Positions 17,756 through 25,482 of a stretch of DNA of 39,411 nt are shown piece after piece. Below the pieces are notes generated by a model. The model saw only the letters and a list, made by a program, of their open reading frames with translations. It was not told the DNA's origin and made no database searches. This DNA is from Thiotrichaceae bacterium (GTDB taxonomy: Bacteria > Pseudomonadota > Gammaproteobacteria > Beggiatoales > Beggiatoaceae), in NCBI GenBank assembly GCA_026991885.1, contig JALXAQ010000220.1:1-39411 (forward strand), in the 5' to 3' direction. The position numbers and the translations under genes were made by a program. Position 1 is the stretch's first letter; every line of letters starts with the position of its first letter.

Positions 17756-19414
17756 CTACCTTGCTGTCGCAGAATCTATCAAATCCCAATGGAAGGTACT
17801 TTGACCATTTAAGTCAATATCTTCTAAGCCATAATAATAGGTGAGGCCCGTTTCGAGCCAGGTATCTATATAAGAATAGACGCTAAAGTCGCCTTGGGCT
17901 GGCATGAGTTGTTCTGTTAGTCTTATGACTGTTGAATAATCTCCATATTTCCACCCTTCGCCTGTAGCACGCCATAGATGAAATCCGGCATTGTCAAGCT
18001 CAGTAGTGGTTTGCCATTCCACACTGTTCGCATTTTCTAATGCCGTCGCTGTGAATTCGGCTAGGGTGACGAGTGTGGTGTCATTGTCGAGAATAGTGAC
18101 TGTGGCATTGTCTAAACTCTCTCCACTAATTGGATCAGTTAGGGTGATTGTGAAAGTTTCATTTCCTTCAGAGTCGCCGTCATCGGTAATAGCTATTGTG
18201 ATGGTTTTGTCAACTAAGTCACCATCTCCCCAAGATAATGTTCCTGTGGTTTGTGTGTAATCGTTGCCGGCTGTGGCAGTGCCATCGGTGCTGGTGTAAT
18301 TTGTAGAGATGGCTCCTTGATTATTTCCTGTATGAGTTATGGGAATAGTTGTGGTGCCTTCTCCTTCATTGACATTATAGTTCGTCGTTGAAAAGTGCAA
18401 CAAACTACAGTAGGATGGTGATACTTGATTACGCCAAACCGGGTTTTTTTCATCAAGCCAAGCAGTAAAGTTAGCGGGATATGTTGTGTCAGAATTGATT
18501 AGGTTGTTGTTTTGTAATCTTATACCATATGGTGACGACTTCAAATTCGTCAAATTCATTAACTCAGATGGGATTTTTCCGCAGAGTTGGTTGTCAGACA
18601 GATAGAGAGTTCTTAACTTGCTCAACTGAGCCAATTCCGGTGGGATAGTACCGCTGAGTTGGTTGGAATGCAGATCGAGATATTTCAAATTGCTCAAATT
18701 ACCCAATTCCGGTGGGATAGTACCGCTGAGTTGGTTGTTCTCCAGCCAGAGAATTGTCAATTTGCTCAATTGAGCCAATTCTGGCGGGATTGTACCGCTG
18801 AGTTGGTTGTCGTACAGATAGAGCTCTGTCAAATTGCTCAATTGAGCCAATTCCGGTGGGATTGTACCGCTGAGTTGGTTGGAATACAGATAGAGAACTG
18901 TCAAATTGCTCAACTGAGCCAATTCCGCTGGAATAGTACCGGTGAGCTCGTTGCGAGACAGATAGAGACCTGTCAAATTGCTCAACAGAGACAATTCCGG
19001 TGGAATTGTACCGGTGAGTTCGTTGCGAGACAGATAGAGAACTGTCAAATGGCTCAACAGAGACAATTCCGGTGGAATTGTACCGCTGAGTTCGTTGCGA
19101 GACAGAGAGAGAACTGTCAAATGGCTCAACAGAGACAATTCCGGTGGAATTGTACCGCTGAGTTGGTTGTAATACAGTTTGAGCTCCGACACATGTCCAG
19201 CACTACATGTCACTTTATCCCAACTACAAGGCGTATTAGTCTCAAGCCACCCGCTGTGATCTTTCCAATTAGCACCATCCGTACTATTATATAAAGTCAC
19301 AAGAACTTCACACTCCGTCGATGGGATTTCAGTAACAGCAGCGCAGTCAGTTGCAGCTTGCGCCAAAGGTGACATTAAACACAATATTAACAAGCCAAAA
19401 TAAGGTTTTTTCAA
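17756..19414 (-). CDS. secreted leucine-rich-repeat and Calx-beta protein
   Basis: 552 residues from a TTG start at 19414, chosen because AGGAG lies 9 bases upstream and a clean signal peptide follows (cleavage near AQA/ATD, residue 20). Longer GTG start at 19462 would run into a repeat. Domains: an LRR cap with PCSWDKVTC (about 36-70); nine plant-type 24-residue LRRs of the form LxxNQLSGTIPPEL (75-290); a Calx-beta domain (about 340-445, NVNEGEGTTTIPI and DDGDSEGNETFTITL); and a C-terminal beta module (about 455-552) of the type seen in bacterial surface proteins. No membrane anchor or sorting signal is obvious after it. It is probably a secreted or surface adhesion/recognition protein. Function is not known. 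Confidence 0.88.
   Translation of the reverse strand: MKKPYFGLLILCLMSPLAQAATDCAAVTEIPSTECEVLVTLYNSTDGANWKDHSGWLETNTPCSWDKVTCSAGHVSELKLYYNQLSGTIPPELSLLSHLTVLSLSRNELSGTIPPELSLLSHLTVLYLSRNELTGTIPPELSLLSNLTGLYLSRNELTGTIPAELAQLSNLTVLYLYSNQLSGTIPPELAQLSNLTELYLYDNQLSGTIPPELAQLSKLTILWLENNQLSGTIPPELGNLSNLKYLDLHSNQLSGTIPPELAQLSKLRTLYLSDNQLCGKIPSELMNLTNLKSSPYGIRLQNNNLINSDTTYPANFTAWLDEKNPVWRNQVSPSYCSLLHFSTTNYNVNEGEGTTTIPITHTGNNQGAISTNYTSTDGTATAGNDYTQTTGTLSWGDGDLVDKTITIAITDDGDSEGNETFTITLTDPISGESLDNATVTILDNDTTLVTLAEFTATALENANSVEWQTTTELDNAGFHLWRATGEGWKYGDYSTVIRLTEQLMPAQGDFSVYSYIDTWLETGLTYYYGLEDIDLNGQSTFHWDLIDSATAR
18545..19192 (-). repeat. nine tandem 72-bp repeats inside the LRR gene
   Basis: Nine in-frame 72-bp units, many nearly identical (for example gagccaattccggtgggat), encode the LRRs. 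Their similarity suggests recent expansion by unequal recombination, so copy number may vary between strains. Confidence 0.85.
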
Positions 19415-19450
19415 GATTGATAATCTCCTTAATTGAATAATTGAACATCT

Positions 19451-19476
19451 TAGGGCAACCACTAGGGATTGCCCCT
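19451..19476. repeat. partial copy of the GGGCAACC...GGATTGCCCC hairpin repeat
   Basis: tagggcaaccactagggatt and gcccct match one arm of the complete hairpin at 32971-33046. It lies just upstream of the LRR gene. Confidence 0.6.
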
Positions 19477-19570
19477 ACTAAAAATCACGGTTAATCTTAT
19501 CACCCTCATTGCAAAAATGCAACACGAGTTTTCATAAAAAAAAACAAATAAAATTAATATGTTAAGCAAG

Positions 19571-19641
19571 TGTAGGGTGCGTCCTACGCACCGCTTATTA
19601 GGTAGGTTAGAAGGAAATTGGTGCGTGGGACGCACCCTACG
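19571..19641. repeat. inverted repeat, GTAGGGTGCGT family
   Basis: Arms of about 20 bp, gtagggtgcgtcctacgcac and its near-complement ending gtgcgtgggacgcaccctac, flank a loop of about 28 bases. The right arm contains the 12-mer also seen at 80-123 and 811-822. It sits in a 430-base gene-free stretch (19415-19844) that consists mainly of such repeats. Confidence 0.75.
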
Positions 19642-19644
19642 CTT

Positions 19645-19757
19645 CAATGCCATTAAGTTAAGCCAGGGCGAACACGCAGGTTCGCCCCTACAGCCACGAA
19701 AGACGTGGGGTTTGGTAGGGGCTGACCTGCGTGTCAGCCCTTAACTTAATGGCATTG
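19645..19757. repeat. nested inverted repeat with 18-bp outer arms
   Basis: Outer arms caatgccattaagttaag (19645-19662) and its exact complement (19740-19757). Inside are a gggcgaac...gttcgccc hairpin and a ggggctgac...gtcagccc hairpin. It has the shape of a small cruciform-forming mobile repeat. Short reading frames across it are repeat-derived and not credible genes. Confidence 0.75.
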
Positions 19758-19768
19758 ACCCTACGCTT

Positions 19769-19837
19769 ACGGATTGGGGGGTGGTGAAAATTACTAAAAC
19801 CCTTTTTAAAACCGCTACTGCCACAATCCGTTTATTC
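19769..19837 (-). repeat. partial second copy of the hisC-downstream inverted-repeat element
   Basis: acggattggggg at the left and actgccacaatccgtttatt at the right match the complement of the element at 23516-23629, including an exact 21-base match to 23534-23554. One internal block is missing. Confidence 0.7.
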
Positions 19838-19844
19838 TTGAACC

Positions 19845-20399
19845 TCAAGGACACCGGAGATACGATTTTATTTGTGGCAGCACTTCTCGCGCTCTTAAAA
19901 TCGCTGTATTTCTAATATTTGAGTCTCGATTGATGTAATTTTGCAAACCCGTTGCTAACCAAGCGGGTAAATAAGGACTCTTTAGTTGAGTGACTCTTGG
20001 CTCAAAGCCGATAACTTCTAAATTGCAAAGGGAAATATTGCCGTTTTTGAGCCGGTAAAGAGGTTGCACATTCAGCTTGATGGGTAATTCGTTGTTGTAT
20101 ATGAGCAGCTTTACAACCATCGCCTGGGGTTGTGGTAGAGTCACCCTGTTGGGGTGGGCGGTTAATTGGGAGAGCACCTCCAGCACGCTGTAGTTAATGT
20201 CCGCTTCGACTATCACCCTTTGAATGAGGTGACTCAGCATTTTCTCAGAGGGCGGAAATGGTTCATTTAGAATAACTTTACAAGTGATTTGTCCATTTTT
20301 GACGGCGACATTGCCATCTGGCGTGTTTTGGCACGGGCTTGCCGCAATAACCAGTTTTGAATAAAAGAGAATAAATGCTATAAACAGACTATATTTCAT
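19845..20399 (-). CDS. exported protein of unknown function
   Basis: 184 residues from ATG 20399, with AGG about 9 bases upstream; the longer 198-residue frame adds an unlikely leader. The N-terminus MKYSLFIAFILFYSKLVIAA is a signal peptide, so the product is periplasmic or secreted. The mature part has cysteines near the start (SPCQN, QITCKVIL), in the middle (ISLCNLEV) and at the end (YLRCP), which could form disulfides. I do not recognise the family. It is divergent from rsmI, with a palindromic repeat in the 95-base gap. Confidence 0.7.
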   Translation of the reverse strand: MKYSLFIAFILFYSKLVIAASPCQNTPDGNVAVKNGQITCKVILNEPFPPSEKMLSHLIQRVIVEADINYSVLEVLSQLTAHPNRVTLPQPQAMVVKLLIYNNELPIKLNVQPLYRLKNGNISLCNLEVIGFEPRVTQLKSPYLPAWLATGLQNYINRDSNIRNTAILRAREVLPQIKSYLRCP

Positions 20400-20435
20400 G
20401 TTTAAATACCTGCTATGGGATGGAACAAAAAGGAT

Positions 20436-20455
20436 GTCCAAGATAAATCTTGGAC
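20436..20455. repeat. 20-bp palindrome gtccaagataaatcttggac
   Basis: A perfect palindrome with 9-bp arms and a 2-base centre, identical to copies at 27503-27522 and 31697-31716. It lies between two divergent genes, in the probable leader of rsmI. Confidence 0.85.
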
Positions 20456-20494
20456 TCCTTTAAATACTATAACAAATATAAAGGAAAGTGTGTT

Positions 20495-21331
20495 GTGTCG
20501 AATGGTGTACTTTATGTCGTTGCCACCCCAATTGGCAATTTACAAGATTTCAGTCCACGGGCGCAATCTGTTTTGCGTGAAGTTGATCTCATTGCTGCTG
20601 AAGATACCCGTCATAGTCGCCATTTATTAAAGCATTTTGGGATCACTACCATTTATCAGTCTTTACATGAGCATAATGAGCGGCAACAGTCCAGCGCTTT
20701 ATTGCAACGTTTACAGCTTGGTGAGAATATTGCCTTGATCAGTGATGCCGGAACGCCGTTGATTAGCGATCCGGGGTGTTATTTGATACAAAGTGCTCTG
20801 GCTGTGCAAATTCGGGTTGTACCGATTCCTGGTCCTTCTGCTTTAATCAGTGCTCTTTCTGTGGCTGGTTTTCGGGCTGATCGTTTTGTGTTTGAGGGTT
20901 TTTTACCGGCGAAAGCGGTTGCCCGTCGGCAACGCCTAGAAAATTTGGCGCATGAAACGAGGACTTTGGTATTTTATGAGGCGCCACACCGTTTGCTTGA
21001 CAGTCTCAATGATATGGTGCAAAGTTTTGGTCAAGAGCGGGAGGCGGTTTTGGTGAAAGAATTAAGTAAAGTGTTTGAAACGGTTTATCGGGACAGCTTG
21101 GAGGGCATAGTCAAGTGGTTAGGGGTGGGGCGGCAAAAAGGTGAATTTGTGTTAGTTGTGCAAGGCGCACCGCCGCCTGATGATAATGTTTTGAGTCCAG
21201 AAGTCAAGCGGATTTTTCACTTATTAGGCAAAGAGTTACCGCTGAAAAAGGCCGCTAAGTTGACCAGTGAAATCACTGGGGTTAGTAAAAATAGCTTGTA
21301 TGCACTTGGATTGGAGCAGAAAAAACTTTAA
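20495..21331 (+). CDS. rsmI: 16S rRNA (cytidine1402-2'-O)-methyltransferase
   Basis: 278 residues, close to the E. coli enzyme (286). RsmI uses S-adenosylmethionine to methylate the ribose of C1402 in 16S rRNA, in the decoding centre. The tetrapyrrole-methylase fold is clear: LYVVATPIGNLQD at the N-terminus, AAEDTRHSRHLL, ALISDAGTPLISDPG and VVPIPGPSALISALSVAG, with the C-terminal KLTSEITGVSKN. I placed the start at GTG 20495, after AGGAAA with 7 bases of spacing and directly before the conserved first strand. It is followed 4 bases later by pheA, so the two are likely co-transcribed. Confidence 0.96.
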   Translation: MSNGVLYVVATPIGNLQDFSPRAQSVLREVDLIAAEDTRHSRHLLKHFGITTIYQSLHEHNERQQSSALLQRLQLGENIALISDAGTPLISDPGCYLIQSALAVQIRVVPIPGPSALISALSVAGFRADRFVFEGFLPAKAVARRQRLENLAHETRTLVFYEAPHRLLDSLNDMVQSFGQEREAVLVKELSKVFETVYRDSLEGIVKWLGVGRQKGEFVLVVQGAPPPDDNVLSPEVKRIFHLLGKELPLKKAAKLTSEITGVSKNSLYALGLEQKKL

Positions 21332-21335
21332 TATC

Positions 21336-22412
21336 ATGTTTAACTTATCCGACATTCGTACTCGTATTGATAAATTAGATTTACAAATTCAAGAACTTAT
21401 AAGCGAACGTGCCCGCTTAGCGGAGCAAGTCGCACGGGCGAAATCTGCTCAAGAGGAAAATCCCATTTTTTATCGCCCAGAGCGTGAAGCGGAAATTTTG
21501 CGTCAGGTGATAGCACGTAATCAAGGTCCCTTATCAAATGATACCCTGACGCAGATTTTTCGAGAAATTATGTCGGGCTGTTTAGCGCTACAAAAACCAC
21601 TTAAGGTTGCCTTTTTAGGTCCTGCTGGTACCTATTCACAAGCCGCTGTCTGTAAACATTTTGGACATGCGGCACAAATGATCCCGCTACAAACGATTGA
21701 TGAGGTATTTCGTGAAGTTGAGGCGGGCACGGCTTTTTATGGTGTGGTGCCGGTGGAAAATTCCACAGAAGGTGGTGTCAATCAAACTTTAGATTGTTTT
21801 ATAAAAACACGGTTGAAAATTTGCAGTGAAATTGAGTTGCCGATTCATCATCATTTACTTTCAAGGGAGAGTGAATTGGCACAGGTTAGGCGAATTTATG
21901 CCCATCAACAATCTTTTGCCCAATGTCGCGGGTGGTTGGATAATCAGTTGCCTACGATAGAGCGCATTGCTGTCAATAGTAATGCAGAGGCGGCGCGTCG
22001 TGCGACTAATGAGTCGGGTGCTGCGGCGATTGCAGGAGAGATGGCGGCTGAGATTTATAAATTACAGGTGGTGGCTTCACGGATTGAGGATGATGTGGAT
22101 AATACGACTCGTTTTGCGGTGCTTGGACAACAAGTGCCACCGCCTACGGGTAATGATAAAACGTCGTTGTTATTGTCCAGTGCGAATAAAGCGGGGGCGT
22201 TATTTCATTTGCTTGAGCCATTTGCTAAAAATAATGTGAGTCTGACGCGCATTGAGTCGCGCCCTTCGCGGCAAGGTATTTGGGAATATGTTTTTTTTGT
22301 TGATATTGAGGGGCATGTCAAAGAGCCGGCTGTTGCGAATGCTTTGCAAGTTTTAGAAAACCATACTTCTTTAATTAAACATCTTGGCTCTTATCCTCGT
22401 GCCGTGTTTTAA
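21336..22412 (+). CDS. pheA: bifunctional chorismate mutase / prephenate dehydratase (P-protein)
   Basis: 358 residues. It converts chorismate to prephenate and then to phenylpyruvate, the committed route to phenylalanine. The chorismate mutase domain (about 1-90) has IRTRIDKLDLQIQELISER. The prephenate dehydratase domain (about 93-270) has FLGPAGTYSQAAV, VPVENSTEGGV and NTTRFAVLG. The C-terminal ACT domain (about 275-358), with IESRPSRQGIWEYVFFVD, is the usual phenylalanine-feedback module. ATG 21336 is chosen because the mutase domain begins there; a longer frame starts inside rsmI. No strong ribosome site is seen, so coupling to rsmI is likely. Confidence 0.97.
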   Translation: MFNLSDIRTRIDKLDLQIQELISERARLAEQVARAKSAQEENPIFYRPEREAEILRQVIARNQGPLSNDTLTQIFREIMSGCLALQKPLKVAFLGPAGTYSQAAVCKHFGHAAQMIPLQTIDEVFREVEAGTAFYGVVPVENSTEGGVNQTLDCFIKTRLKICSEIELPIHHHLLSRESELAQVRRIYAHQQSFAQCRGWLDNQLPTIERIAVNSNAEAARRATNESGAAAIAGEMAAEIYKLQVVASRIEDDVDNTTRFAVLGQQVPPPTGNDKTSLLLSSANKAGALFHLLEPFAKNNVSLTRIESRPSRQGIWEYVFFVDIEGHVKEPAVANALQVLENHTSLIKHLGSYPRAVF

Positions 22413-22426
22413 AAGAATAATGAGAA

Positions 22427-23518
22427 ATGATAACTGATAACATGATTAAATTTGCTACGCCCGGTGTTCAAGGTTTACGTCCCTATCAACCGGGTAAACC
22501 CATTGAAGAGTTAGAACGAGAATATGGCATAAAAAATGCAATTAAGTTGGCTTCAAATGAGAATCCTCTTGGTCCAAGTCCACGGGTGCTTGAGGCTGTG
22601 CAAGGCAGTTTAAAAGATATTGCGCGTTATCCCGATGGCTTTGTGCTGAAAAAAGCTTTAGCACAAAAGTATCATGTAGATATGGATATGATTACTTTGG
22701 GTAATGGCTCTAATGATGTGCTTGAATTGATTGCGCGTACTTTTGTGACTCAAGCACAGTCGGTTATTTTTTCTGAACATGCCTTTGTTGTTTATCCTAT
22801 GGTGACGCAAGCTATTGGTGCCCGCTCTATTGTCACTTCGGCGAAAAATTGGGGACATGATTTAAGTGCGATGCAGGCGGCGATTTGTGATGATACTCGC
22901 TTAATATTTATAGCGAATCCGAATAATCCTACTGGTACTTGGCTTGATAAAAGCAGCCTAAAGGCTTTTTTAGAGGCAGTGCCTGAATCGGTATTTGTTG
23001 TGGTGGATGAGGCTTATTTTGAGTATGCGATTGATAATCCTAATTATCCTAATAGTTTAGAGTGGATATCTGAGTTTCCTAATTTGATAGTGACTCGAAC
23101 TTTTTCAAAAGCTTATGGTTTAGCTGGGCTACGAGTGGGTTATTCAATTTCTCATGCTGATGTGGCTGATTTAGTGAATCGAGTGCGGCAGCCTTTTAAT
23201 GTTAATTCTATTGCGCTTGTTGCTGCCAGTGCTGCTTTGGATGATGGTGAATATCTTAAAAAAAGTATTGCTTTAAATCGTGCTGGTCTGCAAGAAATGA
23301 GGCAAGCTTTTGATAAAATGGGTTTATCTTATATTCCGTCATTGGGTAATTTTTTGGCAGTCGATGTTGATGATGGTCGCAAAATTTATGAATTGTTGCT
23401 GCGTCAAGGTGTGATTACGCGCCCTCTTGGTGGCGGAATGTCGCAGTATTTGAGAGTGTCTATTGGCTTGCCCTCAGAAAATGAGGTGTTTCTTCAGGCG
23501 TTGAGGAAGGTTATTTAG
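22427..23518 (+). CDS. hisC: histidinol-phosphate aminotransferase
   Basis: 363 residues. A class I/II PLP enzyme that transaminates imidazole acetol phosphate in histidine synthesis. Next to pheA it may also act on aromatic 2-oxoacids, as known for some HisC paralogues in pheA clusters. Seen: KLASNENPLGPSP near the N-terminus, FIANPNNPTGTW, VVVDEAYFEYA, and TRTFSKAYGLAGLRVGY with the PLP lysine K228, plus the substrate arginine region YLRVSIG. The start is ATG 22427, 14 bases after pheA; ATG 22442 is a weaker alternative. Its TAG stop forms the first three bases of the inverted repeat that follows. Confidence 0.95.
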   Translation: MITDNMIKFATPGVQGLRPYQPGKPIEELEREYGIKNAIKLASNENPLGPSPRVLEAVQGSLKDIARYPDGFVLKKALAQKYHVDMDMITLGNGSNDVLELIARTFVTQAQSVIFSEHAFVVYPMVTQAIGARSIVTSAKNWGHDLSAMQAAICDDTRLIFIANPNNPTGTWLDKSSLKAFLEAVPESVFVVVDEAYFEYAIDNPNYPNSLEWISEFPNLIVTRTFSKAYGLAGLRVGYSISHADVADLVNRVRQPFNVNSIALVAASAALDDGEYLKKSIALNRAGLQEMRQAFDKMGLSYIPSLGNFLAVDVDDGRKIYELLLRQGVITRPLGGGMSQYLRVSIGLPSENEVFLQALRKVI

Positions 23519-23629
23519 TACAACGGATTAGGGGAATAAACGGATTGTGGCAGTGCCTGTTTGAAAAATGGTTTCTGCTATTTTATTTAGTATTTAACAA
23601 TCCGTTTATTCCCCCAATCCGTTGTACTA
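23516..23629 (+). repeat. long inverted-repeat element after hisC
   Basis: A 114-bp element whose ends are tagtacaacggattagggga and the near-complement ending aatccgttgtacta, with arms of about 33 bp. A partial copy in the other orientation lies at 19769-19837, so it is a dispersed element. The hisC stop codon is its first codon. No T-run follows. Confidence 0.8.
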
Positions 23630-23650
23630 GACTTTTAGATATATAATAAT

Positions 23651-25306
23651 ATGCAATCAGACAATCAAGAGAGTGCTCTGACACTAAAAAGCGATAATAA
23701 TTTTAGAACAACCAATGATGTTGAACCGTCCACATTGTTAGATTTCAACAGTATAATAAAAGCCTCTCAAACGCTATCTCAGGAAATTGTATTGAGGGAT
23801 TTATTAAAAAAAATGATGAAAATTGTGATTGAAAATGGGGGGGCGGAGATAGGTTTTTTGCTACTACCTCAGCATGAGCAGTGGTTTATCCAAGCAGAAA
23901 GCCATTTTGATCGTTCTGAGGTTAAAGTATTGCAATCTATTCCTCTTCAAAAAAAATTGCCAATGAGCATCATCCATTATGTCGTTTACACACAATGCCC
24001 CGTTGTATTAAATAATGCTGCCATTGAAGGTAGATTTATCCACGATCCTCACATTTCTATGCATCAAATTCAATCCGTGTTATGTGTGCCCCTGAAATAT
24101 ACAGGTCAATTAATCGGTATTTTGTATTTAGAAAATAATTTGAGCCCCTCTGCTTTTACGCCAGAACGTGTAGAAATCGTAGAATTATTATCCGCTCAAA
24201 TTGCCATTTCCATTCAAAATGCCTATTTTTATGAAGAGTTAGAGAATAAAGTAGCTGAACGTACAGAAAAACTGTCCCAAACGCTTGATGATCTGAAAGC
24301 TACCCAAGATGAACTGGTTCAATCGGAAAAAATGGCTGCTCTCGGTAAATTGATTGCTGGCGTTGCCCATGAAATCAATACGCCATTGGGTGCTATTCGA
24401 TCCTCAGTAGGCAATCTTGCTGATTTTTTGAATAGCACATTATTTCAGTTACCGAGCTTTTTTAAACAGCTTTCGCAAGCCGAACAGCAATTTTTTTTAA
24501 ATTTACTTCAAAAAAACTTTCAAATTGACATAATTAACACAACTTTATCTATTAAAGAAAAACGCCGCTTGAAAAATATTCTCATTAGTGAATTAGAAAA
24601 ACACGCGATTGAGGATAGAGAGACAAAAGCCATGTTACTGATTGGTATTGGTATTTATGATTATGAAAATATGACTCCATTTTTACCTTTGTTAAAAGAG
24701 AGGAATAGCCAACAAATATTAGAAAAGGCTTATCAATTAGCCAGTTTGCGAAAAAGCGTACAAACCATTAAAATGGCATCAGATCGCACCACTAAAGTAG
24801 TATTCGCGCTCAAAAATTTTGCCCGTTTTGATTCTTCAGCTAAAAAAGTACAAGCCAATATTATTGAAGGGATTGAAACGACTTTAACTCTTTATCATAA
24901 TCAACTGAAATCGGGTGTATTAGTTAATAAAAACTATGAAGAATTACCGCCAATATTGTGCTATCCTGATGATTTAAATCAAGTTTGGCTAAATCTCATT
25001 CATAATGCCTTACAAGCGATGGCGTATAAGGGGACTTTAACGATCACTGTATTGCGACAAGGAGATCAAATCCAAGTGAGTATCACTGATAGTGGGAAAG
25101 GTATCCCACCAGATATTCAAGCTAAAATCTTTGAGCCATTTTTTACGACTAAAGGGGCGGGTGAAGGGAGCGGTTTGGGGTTGGATATTGTGAGACGAAT
25201 TATTGATAAACATGCAGGTAAAATTGAAGTGGAAAGTAGATTAGGCAAAACGACATTTATGGTGTTTTTGCCACTGGGCGAGAGCATCAGACTTGTTCGT
25301 CAATAA
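23651..25306 (+). CDS. cytoplasmic GAF-domain sensor histidine kinase
   Basis: 551 residues with no membrane segment or signal peptide. A GAF domain (about 35-195) has VLCVPLKYTGQLIGILYLEN. A coiled coil (about 200-230) leads to the H-box GVAHEINTPLGAIRSS with phosphoacceptor H240. About 200 residues separate the H-box from the ATPase core, longer than usual. The core has NLIHNALQAM (N-box), DSGKGIPP (G1) and GEGSGLGL (G2). The likely partner is the REC-containing protein encoded next. The signal sensed by the GAF domain is unknown. The last residues (RLVRQ) and the stop codon are encoded by the terminal repeat of a mobile element, so the native C-terminus has probably been changed. Confidence 0.93.
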   Translation: MQSDNQESALTLKSDNNFRTTNDVEPSTLLDFNSIIKASQTLSQEIVLRDLLKKMMKIVIENGGAEIGFLLLPQHEQWFIQAESHFDRSEVKVLQSIPLQKKLPMSIIHYVVYTQCPVVLNNAAIEGRFIHDPHISMHQIQSVLCVPLKYTGQLIGILYLENNLSPSAFTPERVEIVELLSAQIAISIQNAYFYEELENKVAERTEKLSQTLDDLKATQDELVQSEKMAALGKLIAGVAHEINTPLGAIRSSVGNLADFLNSTLFQLPSFFKQLSQAEQQFFLNLLQKNFQIDIINTTLSIKEKRRLKNILISELEKHAIEDRETKAMLLIGIGIYDYENMTPFLPLLKERNSQQILEKAYQLASLRKSVQTIKMASDRTTKVVFALKNFARFDSSAKKVQANIIEGIETTLTLYHNQLKSGVLVNKNYEELPPILCYPDDLNQVWLNLIHNALQAMAYKGTLTITVLRQGDQIQVSITDSGKGIPPDIQAKIFEPFFTTKGAGEGSGLGLDIVRRIIDKHAGKIEVESRLGKTTFMVFLPLGESIRLVRQ

Positions 25307-25461
25307 AAAATAAAATCATCAAAATCATCAAAACCAGACCTGGCAGGTTGAAAAGAAAACCTGCCAGGTCAAAGTCACAAGCTCGGGTTTTGATTTTGAC
25401 CTGGCAGGTTTGGGTTTAACCTGCCAGGTCTGGTTTTGACTGGTTATTCACGGACAAGTCT
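25289..25461 (+). mobile_element. nested-hairpin MITE-like element, complete copy overlapping a kinase gene end
   Basis: 173 bp from agacttgttcgtcaataaaa to ttattcacggacaagtct. Both inner hairpins built on acctggcaggt/acctgccaggt are intact. Its first 18 bases supply the final codons and TAA of the upstream kinase gene, and it separates that gene from the hybrid kinase gene by 176 bases. Confidence 0.85.
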
Positions 25462-25482
25462 ATCAAATAAAAGGAAAAAGTC

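Noticed and set aside
18545-19192. Regularly spaced repeats resembling a CRISPR array
   Set aside because: The units are 72 bp, in frame, translate to LRRs, and lack unique spacers.
18659-19294. Long plus-strand reading frame (211 codons) opposite the LRR gene
   Set aside because: It is the antisense of the tandem repeats, with a repetitive QIAQLSQFRW pattern caused by the 72-bp units, and has no independent support.
19415-19462. GTG start of the LRR protein at 19462
   Set aside because: It begins in a dispersed repeat and hides the signal peptide 16 residues in; TTG 19414 has AGGAG upstream.
19462-19744. Small reading frames of about 60 codons in the repeat block
   Set aside because: They lie on inverted repeats on both strands, with no ribosome site or recognisable protein character.
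23516-23629. Terminator of hisC
   Set aside because: The arms are very long with a loop of about 50 bases and no T-run, and a second copy exists at 19769-19837, so a dispersed element fits better.
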